DNA of 64,000 nt from Afipia sp049747295 (GTDB lineage Bacteria; Pseudomonadota; Alphaproteobacteria; Rhizobiales; Xanthobacteraceae), in contig NZ_JBMHJM010000001.1 in assembly GCF_049747295.1 (NCBI RefSeq), positions 1,240,001 through 1,304,000 of the forward strand. The letters are read 5' to 3'. The notes beneath the pieces were generated by a model that did not search any database, was not told the DNA's origin, and worked only from the letters and a program-made list of their open reading frames with translations. Made by a program: the position numbers and the translations under genes. Positions 1 to 7,464 of the stretch are shown here, piece by piece. Numbering within the stretch: the first letter of the stretch is position 1; every line of letters begins with the position of its first letter.

Positions 1-52
1 GCATCAGCAGCAGAACTGCGCAAAGTACGAGTCCTCTGATCCGGATACTCAT
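1..52 (-). CDS. N-terminal fragment of an exported protein, cut by the window edge
   Basis: Reading the minus strand from an ATG at 52 gives a basic start followed by a run of hydrophobic residues (MSIRIRGLVLCAVLLLM), which looks like a signal peptide or a membrane anchor. The reading frame stays open to the window edge, so only 17 codons are visible. A GTG three codons upstream is an alternative start. No clear Shine-Dalgarno sequence precedes either start. The function cannot be told from this fragment. Confidence 0.45.
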   Translation of the reverse strand, partial: MSIRIRGLVLCAVLLLM

Positions 53-274
53 GACAATCACGCGGCCAGACCCCGTGCCAAAAAGCTAACACGCGTGAAC
101 GGCGTTGGGAACATTTCCGGAGATTGGCCCGTTGACTAAGTCAACGACCCGATAAGGCAGCATGACTGTCCTTTCGGGGCGCAGCTGGCAGAACTGGACC
201 TGTGGTCGCGACAACGAAATTCCCGCGATTGAATGCGAGAGTGCCAAAAATCCACGTGGCCCTTCTTCCGCGAT

Positions 275-1393
275 TTAAGTGTGACCTCGGCCCAGAATCT
301 CGACGGTGCCTTCCGTGCTCGCGAGACTTCGATTCGGCGGGTCATCGCGCATCCACGCCATCAGCAATTCCCACGCCGCCGCGAGTATGATCGGTCCAAC
401 AAAGAGACCAATAATTCCGTGCGCCAGCATTCCCCCGAGAACCCCGATCAGAATAACGAGAGTCGGCGTTGTCAGTCCCCGCCCCATGAGGAGTGGTTTG
501 AGGGCATTGTCTGCCAGGCCGACGACTATCAGATACGCCGTGATTGACATGGCCACCGTGAAATCTTTTTCCATCCAGATCCAGATGATGACCGGGAGCA
601 GAACGAACACCGCTCCAAGCTGCAGGATGCCGAGAACCAATACTGCGAACGCAATCAGACTGGCGCCTGGAACGCCGGCTAATTTCAATCCCAGCCCGGC
701 CAGGATCGACTGCAGAATTGCGATCCCGATGACGCCTTGAGCCACCGTCCGGATCGTAGCGCCCGCCTGTGACAGAAGATGCTCACTTCGCTGGGGCGCA
801 ACCCGGGCGAGAATAGTGTGTCCTCCCTTCACCAGCGTCGGCCCCATGGGAAGCAGGAAGCCGGCCAAGATGATTGACGCCAGGAATTTGAGAGTTTCCG
901 TTCCAGCGCTACCTGCAAAAGCGAGGATCGCAGTCGCTATGGGCTTGAGAAAAGGAGCGATCTCGCGAAAGGCCGTGGCGAGATTGCTGGAAGCTTGCTT
1001 CCAGAAATCATGCATCTGGACACCGATCAACGGCAGATCTTGAAGGCGTGCCGGCGGCGGTGGAATCGCAAGGCCACCCAAATCAATCTGCCGCGATATC
1101 TCGCTGACGGCTTCGATCAATCCAAAGCTAAGCCACGCCATCGGGCCAATGACAATTGCAAGGAATGCGATCGTCAGCATAGCCGCGGCTGTTTTGGGCC
1201 TGTCGCCGAGATGTTTTGCCAGCCAGCGATGCGGCGCGTAAAGAGCAACGGTAAGGATAAGCGCCCACACCAGGATCGGAATGAACGGGCGGACCAGAAC
1301 GAAAGACCAGTAGATCAAGAATGCGAGCAGGCCAAGACGCAGCGCAAGCTGCATTGTCTCGTCGCTGAATCTGTTTCGCCGAAATGATTCCAC
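275..1393 (-). CDS. AI-2E family (PerM-like) membrane transporter
   Basis: This 372-residue polytopic inner-membrane protein has the layout of the AI-2E/PerM transporter family: two hydrophobic segments near the N terminus (about residues 15-60), a pair near 65-95, a polar stretch, then five or so segments in the C-terminal half including the glycine-rich GVLGGMLAHGIIGLFVGPII region typical of the family. Members export or take up varied small molecules and some act in sodium/proton exchange; the substrate here cannot be inferred. The start is GTG at 1393 with only a weak upstream GGTGAAG; Met14 is a possible alternative. It is transcribed away from the GNAT gene next door and appears monocistronic. 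Length fits the family (about 350-400). Confidence 0.8.
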   Translation of the reverse strand: MESFRRNRFSDETMQLALRLGLLAFLIYWSFVLVRPFIPILVWALILTVALYAPHRWLAKHLGDRPKTAAAMLTIAFLAIVIGPMAWLSFGLIEAVSEISRQIDLGGLAIPPPPARLQDLPLIGVQMHDFWKQASSNLATAFREIAPFLKPIATAILAFAGSAGTETLKFLASIILAGFLLPMGPTLVKGGHTILARVAPQRSEHLLSQAGATIRTVAQGVIGIAILQSILAGLGLKLAGVPGASLIAFAVLVLGILQLGAVFVLLPVIIWIWMEKDFTVAMSITAYLIVVGLADNALKPLLMGRGLTTPTLVILIGVLGGMLAHGIIGLFVGPIILAAAWELLMAWMRDDPPNRSLASTEGTVEILGRGHT

Positions 1394-1537
1394 GAAGCTT
1401 CACCGATGTTGGCTCCAGCAGTTGCCGGGGGTTCCAAATTTTCGGCGCCTTAGTCCGCCTCCGCTTGATTCAGATCAACCGGCCAGCCGGCTATTGTCCT
1501 CACAAGTACGCAGAACCAGCCGGAGCAAGCGGCGAAA

Positions 1538-2059
1538 ATGCTGCGAAACGCAGACTATTCGAGCGTGGAACCTTTCCATGGCGGCGGCACAATTGAAATC
1601 CGCGCTCTCAAGCCGGATGATGAAGCCGATATGCTCGCGGCAATCGACCGCACGAGCACGGAATCGCGCCAACGCCGCTTTTTCGTGCCGAAGCGCGGAT
1701 TTTCGGATAGCGAGATCACGTTCTTCATGAAGGTCGATTTCGTCGATCATGTCGCCCTTGTTGCGCAGATCAACAATGCGGGGCATTCCGAAATCGTCGG
1801 CGGCGGACGCTATGTCGTTACGAAACCAGGCCAGGCTGAAGTCGCGTTCGTTGTTATCGATGCCTATCAAGGGCGAGGAATCGGAAAAGTGTTGATGCAC
1901 CATCTCGTTCAATGGGCTCGTGATGCAGGGCTCAAAGAACTCGTTGCGGAGGTTCTCCCGGATAACCACTCAATGCGACGCGTCTTGAATAAGGCCGGCT
2001 TCGCGTCCTCTCGTGGCAGTGATCCTCAAGTTTTACATTTCTCACTCGCACTCGCGTAA
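1538..2059 (+). CDS. GNAT family N-acetyltransferase
   Basis: The 173-residue product carries a single GNAT acetyltransferase fold. The acetyl-CoA pyrophosphate-binding loop is visible as YQGRGIGKVL after the beta-4 strand VAFVVID, followed by the C-terminal ENxxM-like segment DNHSMRRVLNKAGF. Such enzymes transfer the acetyl group of acetyl-CoA to an amine; similar stand-alone domains are fused to acyl-CoA synthetases or acetylate proteins in alphaproteobacteria, but the acceptor here is unknown. The start is ATG at 1538 with a GGAG about 11 bases upstream. The stop codon at 2057-2059 abuts directly the remnant of an EAL domain in a different frame, so the gene may have been brought next to that remnant by a deletion. 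Confidence 0.8.
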   Translation: MLRNADYSSVEPFHGGGTIEIRALKPDDEADMLAAIDRTSTESRQRRFFVPKRGFSDSEITFFMKVDFVDHVALVAQINNAGHSEIVGGGRYVVTKPGQAEVAFVVIDAYQGRGIGKVLMHHLVQWARDAGLKELVAEVLPDNHSMRRVLNKAGFASSRGSDPQVLHFSLALA

Positions 2060-2266
2060 GGGATACTGCTCTCGCCAGATGGCGTCGCGACGACTCTCAA
2101 TTGGACTGTCGGCGACCGCGAGAGGGTCGAAACGGGCGCTCAGGAACAAGTCCTGCAAATGAAAGGCCGTCACGAAGCCCAAGGCTTCCTGTATTCTCGA
2201 CCGCCTCCGTTCGACCAATTTGAACGCTTTTTGGCGCAAGCGCGGCAGGAAGAACTTACTGCCTGA
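2060..2266 (+). pseudogene. C-terminal remnant of an EAL (c-di-GMP phosphodiesterase) domain
   Basis: Immediately after the acetyltransferase stop, an open frame of 68 codons ends at TGA 2264-2266. Its translation contains RVETGAQEQ, then HEAQGFLYSRPPPFDQFERFL. This matches the end of an EAL domain, where the family has EGVET.EQ, then a GCDEAQGYLFSRP..ADEFE signature. The upstream part of the domain, including the EAL catalytic motif and metal ligands, is absent, and the glycine of EGVET is arginine. The frame has an internal ATG at 2159 but no ribosome binding site I can defend. I read it as a decayed gene tail, based on motif recall only. Confidence 0.6.
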
Positions 2267-2335
2267 TCGATCCCATGAAAGACTCGCGGTTCAAGCCAAA
2301 GCTCATAGCAAGCCAATGAGTCGACGATGCGAAGA

Positions 2336-2506
2336 CTACTTCTGGTCTTTCAGCGCGTCTTGAACTGCGGTGTACTGACCTTTGACCGAGGTGCCCAGAG
2401 TGCTGACAATGGTCACGATAGCAGCGGCAATACCGCACGCGATCAATGCATACTCGATCGCGGTCGCAGCGGTTTCATCTCGCAAAAATCGAATAATCAA
2501 ATTCAT
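2336..2506 (-). CDS. Flp/Fap-type pilin subunit
   Basis: This 56-residue protein has the whole plan of a type IVb Flp pilin: a short charged leader (FLRDETAATAIEYALIA) with the conserved Glu-Tyr pair after the cleavage region, then a hydrophobic helix rich in Ala, Ile and Val, and a short polar tail. Known relatives are processed by a prepilin peptidase and assembled by the Tad/Cpa machinery into adhesive pili. The start is ATG at 2506 with AAGGG upstream on the minus strand. No tad, cpa or rcp gene is in the window, so this is an orphan subunit here; scattered single flp genes are common in Bradyrhizobium relatives. It lies alone between the EAL remnant and the thiamine-diphosphate enzyme. 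Confidence 0.85.
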   Translation of the reverse strand: MNLIIRFLRDETAATAIEYALIACGIAAAIVTIVSTLGTSVKGQYTAVQDALKDQK

Positions 2507-2658
2507 CGAAGCAGCCCTTACATATGAAGACTTAGAGCGCCATCACCTTCAAACGTTATGGACAATCTAGTTGGAAGAAACTGCGGAAGTTTTAATTCGA
2601 CGTGCATTAATTCTGGGGAGGCCAGTCATCAGGAGCCTCGCCGGAACAACCGCAAACA

Positions 2659-2707
2659 AGCCAGCGGGCAAATGCCCGTCGTTGACGTTCGGTGACGCCC
2701 GCTGGCT
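2659..2707 (-). terminator. Hairpin downstream of the thiamine-diphosphate enzyme gene
   Basis: An 11-base-pair stem (arms 2659-2669 and 2697-2707, core GCCAGCGGGC / GCCCGCTGGC) lies 16 bases after the minus-strand stop at 2723. On that strand it is followed by TTGTTTG. The 27-base loop contains an alternative small hairpin GGGC-AAAT-GCCC that shares bases with the long stem. A factor-independent terminator is the simplest reading, though the T tract is poor. Confidence 0.5.
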
Positions 2708-2722
2708 CGATAATCGCGTCAA

Positions 2723-4270
2723 TTACATAAGGACTTCGATCAGGCGCGGACCTTTTTCCTTCACCGCTTCAGCCAGGGCCTGGTTGAACTCGTCCACCGT
2801 TTTGACGGAACGGCCGGATACGCCCATACCCTTCGCGAGAGACACCCAGTCGAGGGTGGGATTGTCCAGATTCAGCATGGCAAGCGCCTTGCGACCGGGC
2901 TCTCCAGCCTCCACGCCGGCGAACTCACCCTTCAGGATTTGGTAAGTACGATTGGCGAAAACGATGGTCGTCACATCCAGTCCCTCGCGGGCCTGAGTCC
3001 ACAGCGACTGCAATGTGTACATGGCACTGCCGTCACCAACCATGCAGATCACCTTGCGGTCGGGACATGCCACCGCAGCCCCGGTCGCGACCGGCGTCGA
3101 GAACCCGATCGACCCGCCCATATTCTGCAGCCAGTCGTGCGGAGCCGCGGCAGCCGTCGGCGGGAAAAATCCGCGGCCTGTCGTGATCGACTCGTCAACG
3201 ACGATTGCGTTTTCCGGGATCGCCATCGCGATGGCCTGCGCAATGGATGCGTGCGTAAGCGCACCGGTCGGCTTGGCGAGCTCGACGAGCTTTTGCGGCA
3301 CGATATCCGACGCCTTAGCGCCAACGGCGTCAGCCAGCGCATGCAGCGCGGCCACCGAGTTCTCGCCCGCTTCACACATGCGATGAACCTCGCAGCCCTC
3401 AGGCTTTAGCAGGCTCGGCTTGTTGGGATAGGCGAAGAACGCCACCGGATCAGACGTCTCCACCAGAACGATATGACGGAAATTCTTCAGGATCGGGACT
3501 GCCTGTTCGATCACATACGGGATTCGATCGATCGAGAAACGGCCACGGCCGCGCGCCATAAGCGGATTGTAGGTCTGGCCCATGACCTTGCAACCGGTCT
3601 TCCCTGCAATCTGCGAGGCAAGCTTCAGCCCTTCTTCAGTCAGAGACTTACCAGTCAGCAACAACAATGTCTGCTCGCCGCTGCGCAGGACCCGGGCAGC
3701 CTCATTCACGGCTTGGGGTGAATAACTCGGACGCTGGGAGTTTTCCGGCACCTGGGCGATGCCATCGGCCTCGTTCCATGCGGTATCGGCCGGCAGAATG
3801 AGCGTTGCGATCTGCCCAGGCGAACCATTGGCAGCGGCGATAGCAGCGGCTCCATCGCGCGCAACGGACTTCGCGTCCGGAGACGTCCGCACCCATGCCG
3901 ACATCGGGCGGGCGATCCCTTCGATATCGGACGTCAGCGGAGCGTTGTACTCGATGTGGTAGGTCGCGTGCTGCCCGACGATGTTGACGATGCCTGAATT
4001 TGCCTTCTTGGCGTTGTGCAAATTGGCGAGGCCGTTGGCCAACCCCGGGCCAAGGTGAAGCAGCGTCGACGCCGGCTTTCCGGTCATGCGGTAGTATCCG
4101 TCCGCAGCGCCGGTCACGATTCCCTCAAAAAGGCCAAGTACACAGCGCATACCGTCGACCCGGTCGAGCGCTGCGACAAAGTGCATTTCCGAGGTTCCAG
4201 GATTGGTGAAACAGACGTTCACGTCACCTGCGACCAGCGTCCGCACCAGACTTTCCGCACCATTCATCAT
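2723..4270 (-). CDS. Thiamine-diphosphate enzyme, acetolactate synthase large-subunit family
   Basis: The 515-residue product has the three-domain plan of ThDP enzymes of the acetolactate synthase, oxalyl-CoA decarboxylase and benzoylformate decarboxylase group. The cofactor-activating glutamate is E49 (in LFEGIVTGAADGY). The GPG-rich loop HLGPGLANGLANLHNA follows. The C-terminal ThDP/magnesium motif is GDG at 412 with Asn at 440 (spacing 25). Annotated relatives are called acetolactate synthase large subunit, but there is no small regulatory subunit or branched-chain amino acid gene here, so another 2-oxoacid decarboxylase or carboligase role is possible. An in-frame upstream extension to 4318 exists; I prefer ATG 4270 because GGGAG sits 4 bases before it. 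The gene stands alone. Confidence 0.85.
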   Translation of the reverse strand: MMNGAESLVRTLVAGDVNVCFTNPGTSEMHFVAALDRVDGMRCVLGLFEGIVTGAADGYYRMTGKPASTLLHLGPGLANGLANLHNAKKANSGIVNIVGQHATYHIEYNAPLTSDIEGIARPMSAWVRTSPDAKSVARDGAAAIAAANGSPGQIATLILPADTAWNEADGIAQVPENSQRPSYSPQAVNEAARVLRSGEQTLLLLTGKSLTEEGLKLASQIAGKTGCKVMGQTYNPLMARGRGRFSIDRIPYVIEQAVPILKNFRHIVLVETSDPVAFFAYPNKPSLLKPEGCEVHRMCEAGENSVAALHALADAVGAKASDIVPQKLVELAKPTGALTHASIAQAIAMAIPENAIVVDESITTGRGFFPPTAAAAPHDWLQNMGGSIGFSTPVATGAAVACPDRKVICMVGDGSAMYTLQSLWTQAREGLDVTTIVFANRTYQILKGEFAGVEAGEPGRKALAMLNLDNPTLDWVSLAKGMGVSGRSVKTVDEFNQALAEAVKEKGPRLIEVLM

Positions 4271-4559
4271 GTCACTCCCATTCGCCTTCGCGTTTTTGTG
4301 GTCGGCCAGATCAATCACTCTTATGACGCCCCGTCAAAGGACGCCCGGCCCGATTCGTCAAAGATGGCGTGCATAATCGTGCGGGACGGTGCTTTTGCGC
4401 AACGCCGTTTCTGGAAAGCGTGCCATCACGCGCCCGTGGCTTGCGAAACGGCCCGATTTGTGGCCTGTCTGGTATGCTCGCGCAAATCGTCACATGCCAA
4501 TGCTACAATCCCTTTGCTGATCTCCCGACACTCTCGGGCGGCTTTTTATGAGGATTCTG

Positions 4560-5129
4560 ATGACGCGCCTTTTTACTGTTATCGTAACGGCCGTGACCTT
4601 GCTGGTCGGCACCGGGGTTGCCATGGCGGACCCGGAAATGAACCCGTTTTTCAACCTTTTTGGCGGCGGCGCCCCCAGCGGCACTGGCCCCATTCCCCGC
4701 ACAACGGTGAGTTTTCCAAACAACTACGCCCCCGGCACGATCATCATCAATACCAGGGAACGCCGGCTGTATCTGATCCAAAACAGCAGCCAAGCCTTGC
4801 GCTATGGCATCGGCGTCGGCCGCGATGGCTTTCGCTGGGGTGGCGTCCACCGCATTTCCGCGAAGAAGGAATGGCCGAGCTGGACCCCGCCATCACAGAT
4901 GCTGCGCCGCCGTCCGGATCTGCCGCGCCACATGGTCGGCGGTCCGGATAACCCGCTCGGCGCACGGGCCATGTATCTCGGCTCAACGCTTTATCGCATT
5001 CATGGCTCGAACGAACCTGAGACCATTGGGCAAGCCGTATCCTCCGGCTGCTTCCGCATGGTCAATGATGACGTGATCGACCTCTACAATCGCGTTCATG
5101 TCGGAGCGACCGTTATCGTCAAGAACTGA
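4560..5129 (+). CDS. Periplasmic L,D-transpeptidase (YkuD domain)
   Basis: A 189-residue exported protein: residues 1-24 are a signal peptide ending at a likely Ala-X-Ala site (GVAMADPE). The YkuD catalytic domain fills the C-terminal half, with the catalytic histidine at 148 (RIHGSNE) and the SGCFRM motif carrying catalytic Cys164 and Arg166. Such enzymes make 3-3 cross-links in peptidoglycan or attach proteins to it; in alphaproteobacteria they are numerous and redundant. Two in-frame ATGs lie 12 bases apart (4548 and 4560). I chose 4560 because AGGA lies 5 bases before it. A strong terminator follows directly, so the gene is probably monocistronic. Confidence 0.9.
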   Translation: MTRLFTVIVTAVTLLVGTGVAMADPEMNPFFNLFGGGAPSGTGPIPRTTVSFPNNYAPGTIIINTRERRLYLIQNSSQALRYGIGVGRDGFRWGGVHRISAKKEWPSWTPPSQMLRRRPDLPRHMVGGPDNPLGARAMYLGSTLYRIHGSNEPETIGQAVSSGCFRMVNDDVIDLYNRVHVGATVIVKN

Positions 5130-5145
5130 TCGCGCGGAACAATAC

Positions 5146-5174
5146 AAAGGCCGGCCATCGTGCCGGCCTTTTTT
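5146..5174 (+). terminator. Rho-independent terminator of the L,D-transpeptidase gene
   Basis: A perfect 10-base-pair stem AAAGGCCGGC / GCCGGCCTTT (5146-5155 and 5162-5171) with a 6-base loop is followed by a T-rich stretch beginning inside the right arm. It starts 17 bases after the stop codon of the upstream gene. Confidence 0.9.
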
Positions 5175-5237
5175 ATTTTCGGGAACGCAACAGCTGCTCT
5201 TGCACGAGATCGCGGGTTGCGGCTACCTCCACCAACA

Positions 5238-6059
5238 ATGCAAATCCTTTCACCGCTACGGCAAATTGCGCTCGGCATCGCGGCCACGTTGTGCGTCGGG
5301 GCCCTGCTTGCCATGGCTCTTCCACAGTTTGCTTACGCAGATCCCGCAAGTATTGCCGCGCGGCAGCGCAATGACAAAAAGACGTTCACTGACAGCCAGA
5401 TTATCGAAGGCTTCATGAAGACCGCTTTCGGGGCGGAATACCATCTCGCCGGCCGCGTCGACAGAATCCGCAAGTACCACATGCCGGTCCGCGTCTTCAT
5501 CGATGGTTCCAGTCGCATTGATCGACACACGCAGATCGGCAAAGTGATCAATGACATCGCCAAACGCGTGCAACATCTCGACATCGCCGTTACGAACAAG
5601 CGCGACGACGCCAACACCATCATCACGCTGGTGCGCGACCGCGACCTCCAGAAAACAATCACGTCATTCTATGGTGCAGAAAAAGCAAAAGAGATCAGGG
5701 AATCTCTTGATCCTCAGTGCCTGTCCGGTTTTCGCAAGAACGATGAGTACGAAATTCAGCGCTCCGACGTCATCCTGACGGTCGATAGCAGCGACTTTGT
5801 TTTTCTCGACTGCGCCTACGAAGAATTGCTGCAATCGCTCGGACCAATCAACGACACGAACTCTGTCCCGTGGACGATGTTCAATGACGACGTGTCGATG
5901 GGCTTCTTCGATATCTACGACCAGTACATCATGAATATTCTTTATGATCCGCGCATCAGAGCCGGCATGACCGTCGATGAGGTGCGCGCGGTCCTGCCGG
6001 ACATTCTGCCGGATGTACGATCCTGGGTCGCCAAGACCAACCATCTGCCGTCGCCATAA
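5238..6059 (+). CDS. Exported DUF2927 protein
   Basis: The 273-residue product starts with a long signal peptide (about residues 1-34, ending FAYADP). The mature part matches the DUF2927 family as I remember it. The region from DCAYEELLQSLGPINDT through the MSMGFFDIYDQYIMNILYDP-type segment and a MTVDEVRAVLP tail is the family core. DUF2927 proteins are putative secreted or lipoprotein metallo-peptidase-like factors of alphaproteobacteria with no firmly known reaction. The ATG at 5238 is preferred because an upstream extension would begin inside the terminator of the preceding gene. No strong ribosome binding site is seen. It may have its own promoter between 5175 and 5237. Confidence 0.75.
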   Translation: MQILSPLRQIALGIAATLCVGALLAMALPQFAYADPASIAARQRNDKKTFTDSQIIEGFMKTAFGAEYHLAGRVDRIRKYHMPVRVFIDGSSRIDRHTQIGKVINDIAKRVQHLDIAVTNKRDDANTIITLVRDRDLQKTITSFYGAEKAKEIRESLDPQCLSGFRKNDEYEIQRSDVILTVDSSDFVFLDCAYEELLQSLGPINDTNSVPWTMFNDDVSMGFFDIYDQYIMNILYDPRIRAGMTVDEVRAVLPDILPDVRSWVAKTNHLPSP

Positions 6060-6133
6060 AAAACCGCGTGACGGTCGATCTTCCGTGATCATCAGCGCGA
6101 GCCAGCTTGGCCAAATCGCGTTAGCTCAAACCA

Positions 6134-7306
6134 CTATGACGACTTATCGAAAAGCTCGCGCCCGATCAGCATGCGGCGGATTTCGCTGGTACCGGCACCG
6201 ATCTCGTAAAGCTTCGCATCGCGGAGCAGCCGCCCGGTCGGATAATCATTGATATAGCCGTTGCCGCCGAGCAACTGGATCGCATCCAGGGCACATTGCG
6301 TGGCGCGCTCGGCCGCATAAAGAATGGCGCCGGCGGCGTCCTCGCGCGTCGTCTCGCCGCGATCGCACGCCTTTGCCACGGCGTACACGTAAGCCCGCGA
6401 GGCGTTCATCGCGACATACATGTCGGCGACTTTGCCCTGGACGAGTTGGAAGCTGCCGATCGGCTGGCCGAACTGCTTGCGCTCGTGAACGTAAGGCATC
6501 ACCACATCAAGACACGCCTGCATGATGCCAAGCGGACCGGCCGCCAGCACGGCGCGTTCGTAGTCGAGGCCGGACATCAGAACGTTGACGCCACGTCCCA
6601 CATGACCGAGCACGTTCTCTTCGGGAACTTCACAATCTTCAAAAACCAGTTCCGCAGTGTCTGAGCCCCGCATGCCGAGCTTGTCCAGCTTCTGCGCCGT
6701 CGAAAACCCCTTCATGCCTTTTTCAATCAGGAAAGCGGTCATCCCGCGCGGGCCCGCAGATGGGTCGGTCTTGGCATAAACGACCAGCGTCTCGGCGATG
6801 GGACCGTTGGTGATCCACATCTTGCTGCCGTTGATGATGTAGCGATCTCCCTTTTTGTCGGCGCGTGTTTTCATCGACACGACGTCCGAGCCCGCGCCGG
6901 GTTCGGACATGGCGAGCGCACCGACATGCTCCCCGGAGATCAGCTTCGGAAGATATTTCCGCTTCTGCGCCTCGTTGCCGTTGCGGCGAATCTGGTTGAC
7001 GCAGAGATTTGAATGCGCGCCGTAAGACAGGCCGACCGATGCGGATGCCCGGGAAATTTCCTCGAGTGCGACGCAATGCTCAAGATAACCAAGTCCGGAG
7101 CCGCCGTACTCCTCCTCGACGGTAATGCCATGGAGACCAAGCGCACCGAGCTTGGGCCACAGGTCACGCGGGAACTGATTGCTCTTGTCGATTTCATCGG
7201 CACGCGGCGCAATTTCGTTGAATGAGAAATCGCGGACTGTTTCCCGGATCGCATCGGCCGTCTCGCCAAGGTCGAAATTGAAAACACTGTGCACATTCGA
7301 AGTCAT
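6134..7306 (-). CDS. liuA: Isovaleryl-CoA dehydrogenase
   Basis: This 390-residue flavoprotein is an acyl-CoA dehydrogenase of the isovaleryl-CoA type, which oxidises isovaleryl-CoA to 3-methylcrotonyl-CoA in leucine breakdown and passes electrons to electron-transfer flavoprotein. FAD-contact motifs are visible: AMSEPGAGSDV (132-142) and WITNG (164-168). The catalytic base is expected at E250, in the helix motif LDYERAVLAAGPLG, as in human isovaleryl-CoA dehydrogenase; the classical medium-chain position has Gly-Ala instead (EIGAGTSE), as the family requires. A GGGGAG sits 7 bases before ATG 7306. The other leucine-degradation genes (methylcrotonyl-CoA carboxylase and so on) are not downstream within the window, where the next gene is on the other strand. 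Confidence 0.92.
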   Translation of the reverse strand: MTSNVHSVFNFDLGETADAIRETVRDFSFNEIAPRADEIDKSNQFPRDLWPKLGALGLHGITVEEEYGGSGLGYLEHCVALEEISRASASVGLSYGAHSNLCVNQIRRNGNEAQKRKYLPKLISGEHVGALAMSEPGAGSDVVSMKTRADKKGDRYIINGSKMWITNGPIAETLVVYAKTDPSAGPRGMTAFLIEKGMKGFSTAQKLDKLGMRGSDTAELVFEDCEVPEENVLGHVGRGVNVLMSGLDYERAVLAAGPLGIMQACLDVVMPYVHERKQFGQPIGSFQLVQGKVADMYVAMNASRAYVYAVAKACDRGETTREDAAGAILYAAERATQCALDAIQLLGGNGYINDYPTGRLLRDAKLYEIGAGTSEIRRMLIGRELFDKSS

Positions 7307-7431
7307 GTCTCTCTCCCCGGGCGGGTTTTGGCAAAGTTTGACGACGACAATGCCACGCGCCGAGCACCGGGAGAAGAGGCGGAAAAGCCCGAAGTCTCTC
7401 GTGGCGTCACGCTAGGGGTGAAGACACTCGG

Positions 7432-7453
7432 TGGCCGGCGCGAATGCCGGCCA
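7432..7453 (-). terminator. Hairpin after the chemoreceptor gene
   Basis: A perfect 8-base-pair stem TGGCCGGC / GCCGGCCA with the 6-base loop GCGAAT lies 11 bases past the minus-strand stop of the chemoreceptor gene. There is no T tract on either side, so it may be a weak terminator or an mRNA end-protecting hairpin. Confidence 0.4.
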
Positions 7454-7464
7454 TACTCCGAGAA

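Noticed and set aside
4311..4547. Small frames in the gap before the L,D-transpeptidase
   Set aside because: They are short, overlap on both strands and show no composition or motif sign of coding.
5160..5237. Start of the DUF2927 protein at 5160
   Set aside because: It would begin inside the transcription terminator of the preceding gene; the signal peptide clearly starts at 5238.
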